From CALCKU01 sp964654665 (lineage in GTDB: Bacteria > Pseudomonadota > Alphaproteobacteria > Caulobacterales > Maricaulaceae): a stretch of 52,632 bases of DNA. The notes beneath the pieces are model-generated. The model was not told the DNA's origin and made no database searches. It worked only from the letters and a program-made list of their open reading frames with translations. This document shows positions 17,427 through 26,005 of this stretch, in pieces. The translations under genes were made by a program, and so were the position numbers. The stretch is taken from NCBI GenBank assembly GCA_964654665.1, contig CAZZKV010000019.1, positions 1 through 52,632 of the forward strand. Direction: 5' to 3'. Each line of letters opens with the position of its first letter. Position 1 is the first letter of the stretch.

Positions 17427-17765
17427 TTAGCGGCGGTTTTTTCGGGCGGCATAGCGGGCATCCCGGCGTGCTTTTTGTGCCGCTTTCAGATCGGCTTCGG
17501 CCCTGAGTTTCGCTTCCTCAGCTAATTTGGCTTTGCGTTCACGCTCAATACGTTCAGCTTCTTCAAGGGCTGCCTGTTCTGCGCGTTTCGCTGCTTTTTC
17601 GGCTTCGCGAATGGCCCGGGCTTCATTGCGTTTAGCCCGTTCAGCCAGTTTCTTAGCTTTGGCTTCGGGATCCAGTTGTTTAGCTTTCGCCCGTTTGAGC
17701 AAAGCCATTTTGGCTTCGCGTTGTTCTTTCAACCGATCGTTAAAATTATGACCCGTAAAACTCAT
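17427..17765 (-). CDS. DUF6481-type charged coiled-coil protein
   Basis: The ATG at 17765 gives 112 residues starting MSFTGHNFNDRLKEQREAK. The rest is an almost continuous Lys/Arg/Ala/Glu helix, and it resembles the DUF6481 family of small alphaproteobacterial proteins. The earlier in-frame start at 17795 falls in a hairpin region and is less likely. Its strongly basic nature suggests nucleic-acid or ribosome association, but function is unknown. It follows the hairpin chain at 17796-17890. Confidence 0.72.
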   Translation of the reverse strand: MSFTGHNFNDRLKEQREAKMALLKRAKAKQLDPEAKAKKLAERAKRNEARAIREAEKAAKRAEQAALEEAERIERERKAKLAEEAKLRAEADLKAAQKARRDARYAARKNRR

Positions 17766-17795
17766 AGACAAAAAAATCCTTTTAAGAACTATCAA

Positions 17796-17815
17796 GGCCC
17801 ATAGTTATATGGGCC
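17796..17815. repeat. hairpin A of a hairpin chain
   Basis: GGCCCATA and TATGGGCC form a perfect 8-bp stem with the loop GTTA. It lies 31 bases upstream of the DUF6481 start. Confidence 0.75.
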
Positions 17816-17822
17816 TGTTATG

Positions 17823-17861
17823 CCGCGCTATATCGCGGGCCTTGGATAAAAAATCAAGGCC
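17823..17861. repeat. hairpins B and C of a hairpin chain
   Basis: CCGCG (17823-17827) pairs with CGCGG (17834-17838). GGCCTTG (17838-17844) pairs with CAAGGCC (17855-17861) across an A-rich loop. The two share base 17838, so they may be alternatives. Confidence 0.65.
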
Positions 17862-17864
17862 TAT

Positions 17865-17890
17865 TCCCGTGAAAATTAATTTTCACGGGA
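17865..17890. terminator. hairpin D, 26-bp perfect palindrome after the TonB receptor gene
   Basis: TCCCGTGAAAATT followed by its exact complement forms a perfect palindrome just past the receptor stop. On the minus strand a T-rich stretch occurs about 10 bases later, inside hairpin C. It is a reasonable transcription terminator or mRNA-stabilising end for the receptor, though not a textbook one. Confidence 0.5.
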
Positions 17891-17899
17891 GAAACCCGC

Positions 17900-20017
17900 C
17901 TAAAATTGTGTACTCAGAGAAAACCGAGCGTTGAGAGGTTTCCCTGTTGAAATATTATCATTGGCATGAGCATCAGGAAAATAGTCTACATCAAATATAT
18001 TTTCGATATTGATCTGAAGACGTAATGTTTCGGAAATATCATAATAGGCTGCGGCATCAAAACGGGTAAAACTTGGTACTTCCACATTATTGTCTTCGCG
18101 GACAAAAAAACTGTCCTGATAGGTGACGCCGCCGGCGATACCTAATTGATTATTAAGCTGGTAATGACTCCAGAGCGAAAATGTATTTTTGGGTGTTTGC
18201 CGTGTCCGGTTACCATCATTGCTATCACCCGGGGCTCTAACGATACCATCTTGATAGGCATAGCCGGTATTGATAGACCAATTTGGTGTAATATCTCCGT
18301 AAAATTGAAGTTCGAACCCTTGAGTTAGGGAGCCTTCAACGGGGACAAGCTGGCCGACATCATTTGAGTCAACCGTTAGGAAGTTATCTCGGTCCAGTTC
18401 AAAAACCGCCGCTGTGAGACTAAGCTGTGGACGGATATCCCATTTCAAACCCGCTTCCAGATTTTTAAAGCCTTGCGGCTGGGTTTGTGCATTGGTCAGA
18501 TTTAAGGTCAGAAACTGTTCGCCTGATCGCGGCAGAAAGGTTTCGCTATAGCTGCCGTAAAGGGAGACGTTATCTGCGGGTTTATAAATAAGACCTAAAC
18601 GCGGAGAGATTTCTTCATCCTTGCGTGAAAATTCACCATTATTACCATCAGCAAGCCCGTCATCCACCTCAATAATATCCAGAACATCAATATCAAAACT
18701 GTCAAATCGCCCGCCTAAAACCAGTTTGAAACTGTCTGTCAGGTCAATCTGATCTTGTATATAGGCGGAGAAAACCGTGACAGCGGAGTCTCGGTTACGG
18801 CTTAAATTCGTGAAAGCAAAATCGGGTATCACAAGGGGATCCGTAAAGGCAAAGGTGATTTGGTCATCGGAATTGGCAGAAAAGACCGTATCCAAACGCG
18901 CATTCTGTGTGTCTTGATCAGCATATTCTGCGCCCAGCAATAGCGTATGACCAATAGGGCCTGTGCTGAATTCACCAATTAGATTGGCCTGAATAATCAG
19001 GTTTGTACGGTCCGTAAGATCATTATACCCATCAAGGGTGACGGTATTACTATCGGTATTAAATCCCGCAGCAAAGAGGTTTTGATACCGCTTGTCATAA
19101 TCGGCATAATGCCCTGTGATATTCCCGCGAAGGCGGCTAGAAAAATCATGATTGATACGGGCGCGCAGGCTATGGGATTGTAGGGTTGTCAGATTGTCAT
19201 CGGGAGCCCCGAAAAATGTGTTTGCAAATCCTTCAAGTGGAACATCCGGGCCATTAGCAACAGTAACAGAAGGCACGCCGCGATCTACGCCGCGGTTATC
19301 ATCCAGATATTCATAGGAAAGATTAAGTATAGTTTGCGGGCTTAGTTCAACTGTGGCTGTCGGGTTAAACCCAAACCGTTTGCCATCAAAGACATCCCGG
19401 TGATTATTCAGCGATTCATAAAACCCGTTCAGACGCAAAGCCCCTGTTTCATAGAGTGTGATATTACTGTCAACAGCGCCGAAATAGGCGCCAAATGTAT
19501 CAAGAGAGGTATTGATAGTGGTAAAATCTGTACCAATCTCGGCGCTTTTTGTGACTCGGTTAACAATGCCACCTGTTCCGCCGCGGCCAAATAGCAATGC
19601 GTTCGAGCCGCGTAGAATTTCAACTTGGTCGATATTATAGAGCGGGCGGAAATATTGAACATCATCGCGCACCCCGTCCTGGAAAAAATCTGCCGTGGTT
19701 TGCTGTCCGCGAATAATAATCGCGTCGCGATGTCCTTCCCCTTGGCTAAGGGTGATGCCGGGCGTGAACCGCGTAATATCGCCAATAGTGGTAAAGGCCT
19801 GGTCTTTGATCTGATCTTCATCAATGATGCTCAGGCTTTGCGGGACATTGATAATCGGAGTGGGGGTTTTTACCGCATTAACTTTATCAATCGACAGATA
19901 TTGCCCTGTGACGATAATTTCATCGATCGGAACCAGCGTATTGCGTTGTGCGGTTGCAGATTGGGTTAAAGCCAACAGTATTGCGGCGGCTGAACTTGCA
20001 GTTTTAACAGGCTGCAT
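17900..20017 (-). CDS. TonB-dependent siderophore receptor
   Basis: This outer-membrane receptor (about 705 residues from ATG 20017) imports a ferric siderophore using TonB energy. It has a signal peptide MQPVKTASSAAAILLALTQS, an IDEIIVTGQ TonB box, a plug domain (NVPQSLSIIDEDQI, IIIRGQ, VEILRGSNALLFGRGG, GGIVNRVTK) and a 22-strand barrel ending in phenylalanine. The frame continues upstream to ATG 20158, giving 752 residues. That ATG sits just 3 bases after the predicted -10 box, so the inner start with its signal peptide is preferred. Two Fur-like boxes upstream predict iron repression. The siderophore is not known. Confidence 0.93.
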   Translation of the reverse strand: MQPVKTASSAAAILLALTQSATAQRNTLVPIDEIIVTGQYLSIDKVNAVKTPTPIINVPQSLSIIDEDQIKDQAFTTIGDITRFTPGITLSQGEGHRDAIIIRGQQTTADFFQDGVRDDVQYFRPLYNIDQVEILRGSNALLFGRGGTGGIVNRVTKSAEIGTDFTTINTSLDTFGAYFGAVDSNITLYETGALRLNGFYESLNNHRDVFDGKRFGFNPTATVELSPQTILNLSYEYLDDNRGVDRGVPSVTVANGPDVPLEGFANTFFGAPDDNLTTLQSHSLRARINHDFSSRLRGNITGHYADYDKRYQNLFAAGFNTDSNTVTLDGYNDLTDRTNLIIQANLIGEFSTGPIGHTLLLGAEYADQDTQNARLDTVFSANSDDQITFAFTDPLVIPDFAFTNLSRNRDSAVTVFSAYIQDQIDLTDSFKLVLGGRFDSFDIDVLDIIEVDDGLADGNNGEFSRKDEEISPRLGLIYKPADNVSLYGSYSETFLPRSGEQFLTLNLTNAQTQPQGFKNLEAGLKWDIRPQLSLTAAVFELDRDNFLTVDSNDVGQLVPVEGSLTQGFELQFYGDITPNWSINTGYAYQDGIVRAPGDSNDGNRTRQTPKNTFSLWSHYQLNNQLGIAGGVTYQDSFFVREDNNVEVPSFTRFDAAAYYDISETLRLQINIENIFDVDYFPDAHANDNISTGKPLNARFSLSTQF

Positions 20018-20161
20018 AATAAAGGACTTAACGTTTTGAAGACTCCATATTGTGTCAGGCTTGAGAGTATGAGGAAGCGGTGAGGGCGAAATACTCGTAT
20101 TGGCTTCCGCGAAAACTGCCGGAATCGCTAGAATAGGTGTCTGGGTTTTAGAAGGCATTAG

Positions 20162-20191
20162 ATTTTACTTGCGAATTATTCTCAATTACAA
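20162..20191 (-). promoter_or_regulatory. promoter with embedded Fur-like box for the TonB receptor
   Basis: On the minus strand, TTGTAA (20191-20186) and TAAAAT (20167-20162) are 18 bases apart. The spacer contains TTGAGAATAATTCGCAA (20185-20169), which resembles a Fur iron box. Iron-loaded Fur bound here would exclude RNA polymerase. The rest of 20018-20378 shows only a second box at 20221 and no gene. Confidence 0.6.
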
Positions 20192-20220
20192 CAGGCCTGT
20201 AATTTATCTTGCCAAAGGAC

Positions 20221-20239
20221 GCAAGTGATAATCACTCGC
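20221..20239. promoter_or_regulatory. second Fur-like box
   Basis: GCAAGTGATAATCACTCGC has a 13-base perfect odd palindrome AGTGATAATCACT at its centre, sharing the TGATAATCA core of classical Fur boxes. It lies about 35 bases upstream of the first box, as in receptor promoters with tandem Fur binding. Confidence 0.55.
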
Positions 20240-20378
20240 AACTAGGAAATTTAATGAAACCTCTAATATTACAGATTAATAGGCTAATGTTTGAGAGTAT
20301 TTCATGCCGATTAGCGCCATATTCGTCACAGGCTTTATCAGAGAGTTTATAATAGGGCCGCGTAATAGGTCTCTAAAT

Positions 20379-20849
20379 TTATAAGCGCAGCGCCATATAG
20401 CGCGAACATCCCATAGGGTTCTCATAATAACGGTCTATATCGGTAAAGCCGAGTGTTTCGTAAATTTCATTGGCATGTGTCAGACCGGGGTCTGTATCCA
20501 GATAGATATGCCGATACCCCAAAGCGCGCGCCGTGGTAAGGCTTTCTTGCGTTAGACGTAGCCCAAGATTAAATCCTCGGCCTTGTGGGCGGCAATAAAG
20601 CCGCTTTAATTCGCAAATTCCGGGCTTGAAAGGTTTAATCGCGCAAGCCGCGACGGGGTTGCCCTCGATTTTTGCGAGCAAAAGCCTATCGTAAACCTGG
20701 GGGAAATTCGCAAACTCCTCATCCGTGCCTTGAAAACACAGGGATTGGCCCAGAAAGGATTCAATAAAGGTAATATATTCCAGAAAAATAGCTTTAACCG
20801 CCGCAATGTCATCAAGGGTCGTTGCGTGAATAATTGTTACTTCAGCCAT
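20379..20849 (-). CDS. GNAT-family N-acetyltransferase
   Basis: This 156-residue protein has the GNAT fold. AACAIKPF and CELKRLYCRPQGRGFNLG are motif A with a degenerate acetyl-CoA loop, then LGYRHIYLDTDPGLTHANEIYETLGF and a C-terminal strand with SRYMALRL. It resembles small acetyltransferases acting on amino acids or small amines; the acceptor is unknown. It follows the PodJ-like gene by 17 bases on the same strand and may be its operon partner. Confidence 0.88.
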   Translation of the reverse strand: MAEVTIIHATTLDDIAAVKAIFLEYITFIESFLGQSLCFQGTDEEFANFPQVYDRLLLAKIEGNPVAACAIKPFKPGICELKRLYCRPQGRGFNLGLRLTQESLTTARALGYRHIYLDTDPGLTHANEIYETLGFTDIDRYYENPMGCSRYMALRL

Positions 20850-20866
20850 GAGGCTGCATAGGGCTT

Positions 20867-23458
20867 TTACACACCGGCAGCAAGCTCAAGGCGATTCACT
20901 AATTCGGAATTAATCCGCCCTGTTTTTGGCAGGCTATTCGCATGTTCAAATTTCATGATGGCATCCCGTGTTTTCGGCCCGATAGCACCATCGCTTCCTC
21001 CTGCATCATAACCCAAATTACTCAGTAAATTTTGGACATGTTTGATTTGCGCAACTGGCTTGCCATTTTGGGCTGTGGGCGGGGACGAAAATATACCATT
21101 AGCGGCATTGTCAATTTTTGTTGGAACAAACCCGGCAATCCGGCTATCAGCACGACGCTTGGTTTCTTCAGTTAATTGTGTAGCCAAATTATCAATATGT
21201 TTTTTGGCAAATTGATCGCCTTGACCTGCCGCGATAGAATACCAAATATAGGCGTCTTCTAGATTTTGCGGCAATCCTTGCCCGCTTTCAAATAAAACGC
21301 CCAGATTAAATTGGGAATCAACAACACCCCGTTCAGCCGCTTTTTCAAACCATTGAGCCGCAAGTTTCATGTCTTTAGGAACACCACCGCGGCCTTCAGC
21401 GAAATAAAGCGCAAGATCATGCATGGCGATGCGATTGCCATTGCGGGCTGCTCGTTCCGTTAACTGACGGGCTGTTTCGGCATTGGCCTCAACACCTTCG
21501 CCGATTTCATAAAGTTTCGCCAAACGATATTGTGCGGCGGCTTGGCCTTTATCGGCTGCGGCTCGAATAAGTGCTACGCCCTCATCGGTTCGGCCCTGTT
21601 GTAAATAAGACAGGCCCAGTTGGAATTCCGCTACAACGTCTCCTGTACGGGCCTTTTCTGCCAATCGGTCAACAGAAGGTGTTGTGGCTGCATCTAAGCG
21701 GCCATCGGCATATTGCCCAATAGTCGGTGTTAATGTCGGCGTTGGCGGCGTTCCGCTTTCGGGTTGATAAGCTTCGCGCGTATCAAGATGCGGTGTCAAT
21801 TGTGCACTGTCATCACCGCCCGAAAAGACTTTAAGGCCGACCAAGCTTAATACAGCAACGCCAGCGGCAAGGGCTGCCACCCTTTTATTTTGCGCGGTAA
21901 TCTTTGGGAGTGACGCTGACCGTTTGGCTTTTTCCTTATGGCTAAAGTCGCCAGGGCGCGCATTATCCATTGTGGCCGCCGTGCCATCTTCGGCATAGGC
22001 TGGGTTTTCATATGGAAGCGGCGTCAAATTATCATCCGCTGGCTGCCGGGTATGAGCGATTTCAATTGAGTCGCGGTCCAGGGCATTGGGGATTTGGTGT
22101 TGAGCAGGATCAAAGGGAACGGCTTGAGGAGTGTTTTGGCCTAGCGCTGATTGCTGGGATGGATAAGGCGGCGGGGTGACAGACTCAATCTGGGTTTGGG
22201 AGGGCGTCATCGTTTCATAATCATAGGCTACAGCGTCCATAGCGGGGGGAGTGTAAGCGGGAGATTGGGCCATAGGGTCTATGGTTGGCGGCGTATATTC
22301 CTGCGGGAAATGCGCGGGTTGATTATCGGGTTGGGCCGTTAATTCTTCGGTAGGCGGCGGCGTTTGTATATAGGGATTAGGCGCGATGTTGCCGCCATAA
22401 TGCGGTGCAGGCACGGGTGCAAAGGCATCAGGCAGACTATCTATAGCTTGCGCGGAGCCACTTTGCATAGCTGCGGCCGGAACCGGTTTGGGGGCGGCGT
22501 CTGGTATATCAGGATAAGGCGAAGGCGCAACGGGTTGGGGCGCGGCAGCCTGGCTTATATTATATTCAAGACCTTCAATGCGAGAGGCCAAAGTTTCCAT
22601 TTGATAAGTCAGGGTGGCTTCGCGGCTATTTTTACTATCTTCAACGGCTTCTATACGGTGCTGTAAATTAACGCGATATTGTTCAAAGTCGGTTTGTGTA
22701 TTAAGCGCAATTTCGGAGATTTGCTCGCGCATGGTTTCTGCTGTTTGATCCACATGGGTTTGTAAGGTGTTGGCTAAAACCTCAACTCTGTCGCCAATAG
22801 AGGATAGAGCTTGTGCGCAATCATTTTCAATCGATTCTGCTCTGGCAGTAAACCGCGTTTCTGCTTGGGCAATTAATTCTTCATGTTTACTGGTTTCTTG
22901 TGTGATACGCTGATCCACGGCAAGAGCCATATCTGAAATATGTTGATTAATCCGGGACAGGGCTGCAGCCTGTTTTGTTTCTGCTGCTGATAACCGGTTT
23001 TCAGCGCGGGCAACAGCGCGGGCAATAGCGTCAATATTGGGATTATTCAGTGCCTGACGCAGATCATTATTAACCGTCGATTGCGTCTGTTCAATCATAT
23101 TGGTGAGCTTGCGCGATAATTGATTGATACGGATTGATAATTGATGATTGGATTGGGTCGATGTTTCACTTATGCGCTGATCTAAAGCGGTGAAGGCCGT
23201 TTCCAGCGCTTTGACGCTTTTACGGGTTAGGGTATCGGCGCGTTTTAGGCGGGCAGCAATAGATCCAATATGGCTATGTAATTCGCCCAATGTTTGTGGT
23301 TGCTGTGTTGCGGATTTTGTTACAGACGTTTTATTTTTTACTGGCGTTTTAACAGCCGTCATGGCTTTCTTTGCAGATGGCTTTTTAACGGGCCGTTTGG
23401 CTCCTGATTTTTTATTCTTGGCAGGCGGTGGTGCGGATTGTGACGGGCGTTTAGCCAT
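20867..23458 (-). CDS. PodJ-like polar scaffold: coiled coil, membrane helix, Sel1 repeats, peptidoglycan-binding domain
   Basis: The ATG at 23458 gives about 863 residues, preceded by GAGGGA at some distance; the start at 23518 adds 20 atypical residues. The order is a basic Lys/Pro/Ala N-terminus, a long coiled coil (about 60-320), a Pro/Gln-rich disordered linker (about 320-510) and a membrane helix (VAALAAGVAVLSLVGLKVF, about 525-545). The periplasmic part has Sel1/TPR repeats (VAEFQLGLSYLQQGRTDEG and three more) and a C-terminal peptidoglycan-binding domain (LSNLGYDAGGSDGAIGPK). This matches PodJ, which localises polar organelles in Caulobacter. Sequence identity beyond architecture is not established. 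Confidence 0.85.
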   Translation of the reverse strand: MAKRPSQSAPPPAKNKKSGAKRPVKKPSAKKAMTAVKTPVKNKTSVTKSATQQPQTLGELHSHIGSIAARLKRADTLTRKSVKALETAFTALDQRISETSTQSNHQLSIRINQLSRKLTNMIEQTQSTVNNDLRQALNNPNIDAIARAVARAENRLSAAETKQAAALSRINQHISDMALAVDQRITQETSKHEELIAQAETRFTARAESIENDCAQALSSIGDRVEVLANTLQTHVDQTAETMREQISEIALNTQTDFEQYRVNLQHRIEAVEDSKNSREATLTYQMETLASRIEGLEYNISQAAAPQPVAPSPYPDIPDAAPKPVPAAAMQSGSAQAIDSLPDAFAPVPAPHYGGNIAPNPYIQTPPPTEELTAQPDNQPAHFPQEYTPPTIDPMAQSPAYTPPAMDAVAYDYETMTPSQTQIESVTPPPYPSQQSALGQNTPQAVPFDPAQHQIPNALDRDSIEIAHTRQPADDNLTPLPYENPAYAEDGTAATMDNARPGDFSHKEKAKRSASLPKITAQNKRVAALAAGVAVLSLVGLKVFSGGDDSAQLTPHLDTREAYQPESGTPPTPTLTPTIGQYADGRLDAATTPSVDRLAEKARTGDVVAEFQLGLSYLQQGRTDEGVALIRAAADKGQAAAQYRLAKLYEIGEGVEANAETARQLTERAARNGNRIAMHDLALYFAEGRGGVPKDMKLAAQWFEKAAERGVVDSQFNLGVLFESGQGLPQNLEDAYIWYSIAAGQGDQFAKKHIDNLATQLTEETKRRADSRIAGFVPTKIDNAANGIFSSPPTAQNGKPVAQIKHVQNLLSNLGYDAGGSDGAIGPKTRDAIMKFEHANSLPKTGRINSELVNRLELAAGV

Positions 23459-23640
23459 GACCGATCTTATTCCCTCGCTTTTTGGGCCGCACCCAATATT
23501 AGGGGCCGTGCCAGACACTTATTACGAAGTAAGATAGACAGTGATTGTAGTTAATGAGCGGTTAAGACGTTAACAGTTTTTCGTTAAAAATGCAGGGTTT
23601 TCGGGGTTTTTAAGCCGCTTTTCTGCAAATTTCTACGCGC

Positions 23641-25386
23641 TTAAAAGAAATGGGGGGCCCGCTTTTTTAGCCGATTTTCAGTCCGGCTGATTTGTTTTGT
23701 CAGAGCTTCAGGCGTATCTGGCATAAACCGCAAGGCATCAAACATGTCCCATGCATCGACTGTTTTACCTTGCGCGGCATAAATCTGGCCCAAAGCTTGA
23801 TAGCTTATCGGATCATAAGGGTCGGCGGCTAAAGCCGCTTCAAGTAAGGCTTTGGCCGCAATATCTGATAGGCCCGCAGCTTGGGCGTCACGCGGCCGAA
23901 TGCGCGACCGGATACGGCCTGCTTGACGTAAAACCATAGCGGGGACGCCCTCTTGTTTTGTAAGCGGCAGTAAGGCTTTGAATGCTGCTATACGGGCTTC
24001 CGGGCTGGCGAGGGTTTCAAAGCTGGTTTTTATAAGACTAATGTCTGTCGCCGCCTCATATTCGGCGGCAATAATCGTCTGCGTTTCTGTAAGACCTAGG
24101 GCTTGCAAAGGATTATCGATCATTTCTTTTAATCTTTGCGCTAAAAGCCAAGCTAGGACCGGATCCTCTGCTTCGAGAGCGTCATTCATGGCGCGGCGCA
24201 TGTCTTTGGCGATTGGGCGTCCCCCCCGGGCCGTGCCTTGGGCGGCGGACGCAATGACAAAGGCAAGGGGCGAAACCGTGTCCTGCTCAACCGTAGAGCG
24301 GGCCGTATCGGGTAAAGGAAAGCCGCCTTTTTCAATTCTGGAGGCAGTGAGAGTCCATAATTCTTTGCGTCCCTGACTGAAACCGGGGCCGTAAGAAACC
24401 ATATCCATAGTTTTTGGAATTTTACCGGTTTGCATAAACGGACCAATGGCTTGCGGGTGTATGGGTAATCTATGAACGATAAAACCGGCAAAACTGCGTT
24501 CCACACTCTTATTTGCATAGGGGATATCGGAAAACTCTGTTGTAAGGGCTGTTTCTTCATCAATAGCGACAGTTAAAACATTGCCGGTTTTATTGACGTT
24601 GAGATCATTGATTTTCGCCCGGGTTTGCAGACTCATGGCTGATTCGATCCATGTCGATGAGAGCGTTGTTTGGCCTGACAGTGTGACGCTGTCTTTTTGC
24701 CCGCCTTGTGTTAGGCGGTTGACAGCTTCAATCTTTTTCAACACGGCTGGATAGAGGGAGATATTGGTAAAACTGTCTTGGGTGGCTGTTTCAGACAGGG
24801 TTAAAAACCGTTCATTAGCAAAATCGAAAATACGGGTGGTCGCTTCTTTTTTAAGGGCCGCATAGCCGGTGCCAAGTCTTAATGTAACGGTCTGGGCTTC
24901 GGGTTTCAGAGTGAGTGTCTGATCATAAGCGGTGACGGCATAGGTTAAAACCATATGCTCGTTTCCGCCGCCCTTACGCATCCGTTTATAAGCCGTGGCA
25001 CCGATGAAAAAAGGAAGTTTATCGCTATTCTCGCGTCCAGGTAAGGTGGGGCCGATACTGGTGGGGGGTTCGGATCGCGGCGATATGGCAATCGGGGCTT
25101 CTGTCAGAGCGGATGCAGATCCGTTTTCCGGCGGTAATATGGATGTATCGGTGGGCGTGATAGCCGTTGAGGAGTGTGGCTCGCTCGAAGGTTGAGGATT
25201 TTCAAAAATTGGATTTGTTATAATCGGTTCGTCATTGGCGGGTGTTTTTTTAAGGAGGGTTTTAGCGGGGCTATTCGATTGAGAGATAATAAAATCAATG
25301 ACCGCATCGCGCGGCGTTTGTGCCAGGGCGGTGGAAGTGAAGCTGCAAAGGGCGAGAGCCATGAGGGCGATACGGAGTTTTAACAT
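23641..25386 (-). CDS. exported protein with C-terminal TPR-like region, unknown function
   Basis: This 581-residue protein has a clear signal peptide (ALCSFTSTALAQ), then a Pro/Ser/Thr-rich linker (about 40-120), a domain with beta-rich segments (120-370) and an alpha-helical region (380-575). The latter includes DPYDPISYQALGQIYAAQGKTVDAW, a TPR-like unit. I do not recognise a family. It is divergent from the MerR gene and precedes the PodJ-like gene on the same strand, so an envelope or cell-pole role is possible but unproven. Confidence 0.8.
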   Translation of the reverse strand: MLKLRIALMALALCSFTSTALAQTPRDAVIDFIISQSNSPAKTLLKKTPANDEPIITNPIFENPQPSSEPHSSTAITPTDTSILPPENGSASALTEAPIAISPRSEPPTSIGPTLPGRENSDKLPFFIGATAYKRMRKGGGNEHMVLTYAVTAYDQTLTLKPEAQTVTLRLGTGYAALKKEATTRIFDFANERFLTLSETATQDSFTNISLYPAVLKKIEAVNRLTQGGQKDSVTLSGQTTLSSTWIESAMSLQTRAKINDLNVNKTGNVLTVAIDEETALTTEFSDIPYANKSVERSFAGFIVHRLPIHPQAIGPFMQTGKIPKTMDMVSYGPGFSQGRKELWTLTASRIEKGGFPLPDTARSTVEQDTVSPLAFVIASAAQGTARGGRPIAKDMRRAMNDALEAEDPVLAWLLAQRLKEMIDNPLQALGLTETQTIIAAEYEAATDISLIKTSFETLASPEARIAAFKALLPLTKQEGVPAMVLRQAGRIRSRIRPRDAQAAGLSDIAAKALLEAALAADPYDPISYQALGQIYAAQGKTVDAWDMFDALRFMPDTPEALTKQISRTENRLKKRAPHFF

Positions 25387-25445
25387 AGGCCCTTTTCCCG
25401 CGCGATGGGACCGGCGTCAACACCTGGGATTCATATGGAATTCAC

Positions 25446-25474
25446 TTGACGTTGACGTTAACGTCAAGTAATGC
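25446..25474 (+). promoter_or_regulatory. promoter with embedded operator for the MerR-type gene
   Basis: TTGACG (25446-25451) and TAATGC (25469-25474) are 17 bases apart. The spacer consists of a perfect 16-base palindrome, TTGACGTTAACGTCAA (25452-25467), and one more base. This matches the TTGACGT-type operators reported for LiuR-like MerR regulators of acyl-CoA catabolism (from memory). The promoter points at the gene whose product probably binds it. The hexamer TTGACG is repeated directly, so either copy could be the -35. Confidence 0.65.
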
Positions 25475-25481
25475 ATTCCAT

Positions 25482-25994
25482 ATGCAGTCAACAGACCATC
25501 ATCAAATGGCAGAGCAGTCATGGGGAATACGTGCTTTTGCGCAAATGTTTGATGTTACGCCGCGTACATTGCGCTTTTATGAAGACAAAGGGCTTTTGAC
25601 ACCGGCACGCGACTCAGGTGCCCGCATTTTCAACCTCGAAGACTACCTCCGGTTTGAACAAATCATGCGGGCAAAGCGTCTCGGGTTTACGCTCGATGAT
25701 ATCAAAGAAGTCTTGGACGTAACGGATGGTCATATTTCTGACCGCACCGAGTTGTTGCGGCGTAAGAAGAATTTTGAAACCGTTATCCGTTCGCTCCAAC
25801 GGCGGCGCCAAGACATTGAAATTATCACAAAAGATATGAAGGAAATTTGTAGCGTTATTGATGCGCATATCAAAGCAGCCCCTGATCATGCAGGTGTTTT
25901 TGACCTCGCAGCAGCCTATCAGGACAAATTTCGTCAAACTATGAATGAATATGGCCAGCTGGATGAAACTTTAACAGACCTTTTAGAGACATAA
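25482..25994 (+). CDS. MerR-family regulator of acyl-CoA catabolism (LiuR-like)
   Basis: The ATG at 25482 gives 170 residues. The winged HTH is at about 17-85: IRAFAQMFDVTPRTLRFYEDKGLL, then FNLEDYLRFEQIMRAKRLGFTLDDI. A helical dimerisation region (90-130) follows and the C-terminus is short. The frame also reads upstream from TTG 25446, but this is the promoter. ATG 25506 is an alternative. The start lies 7 bases after the -10 box, which predicts a leaderless transcript. It is followed 11 bases later by the acyl-CoA dehydrogenase genes it probably controls. LiuR-like proteins sense acyl-CoAs from leucine or fatty acid breakdown. Confidence 0.86.
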   Translation: MQSTDHHQMAEQSWGIRAFAQMFDVTPRTLRFYEDKGLLTPARDSGARIFNLEDYLRFEQIMRAKRLGFTLDDIKEVLDVTDGHISDRTELLRRKKNFETVIRSLQRRRQDIEIITKDMKEICSVIDAHIKAAPDHAGVFDLAAAYQDKFRQTMNEYGQLDETLTDLLET

Positions 25995-26005
25995 GGACGT
26001 CGATT

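Noticed and set aside
20221..20239. Third TetR operator upstream of the TonB receptor
   Set aside because: The arms match (AAGTGA and TCACT) but the spacing is 3 bases rather than 4, and the context is an iron-receptor promoter. Fur is the better explanation.
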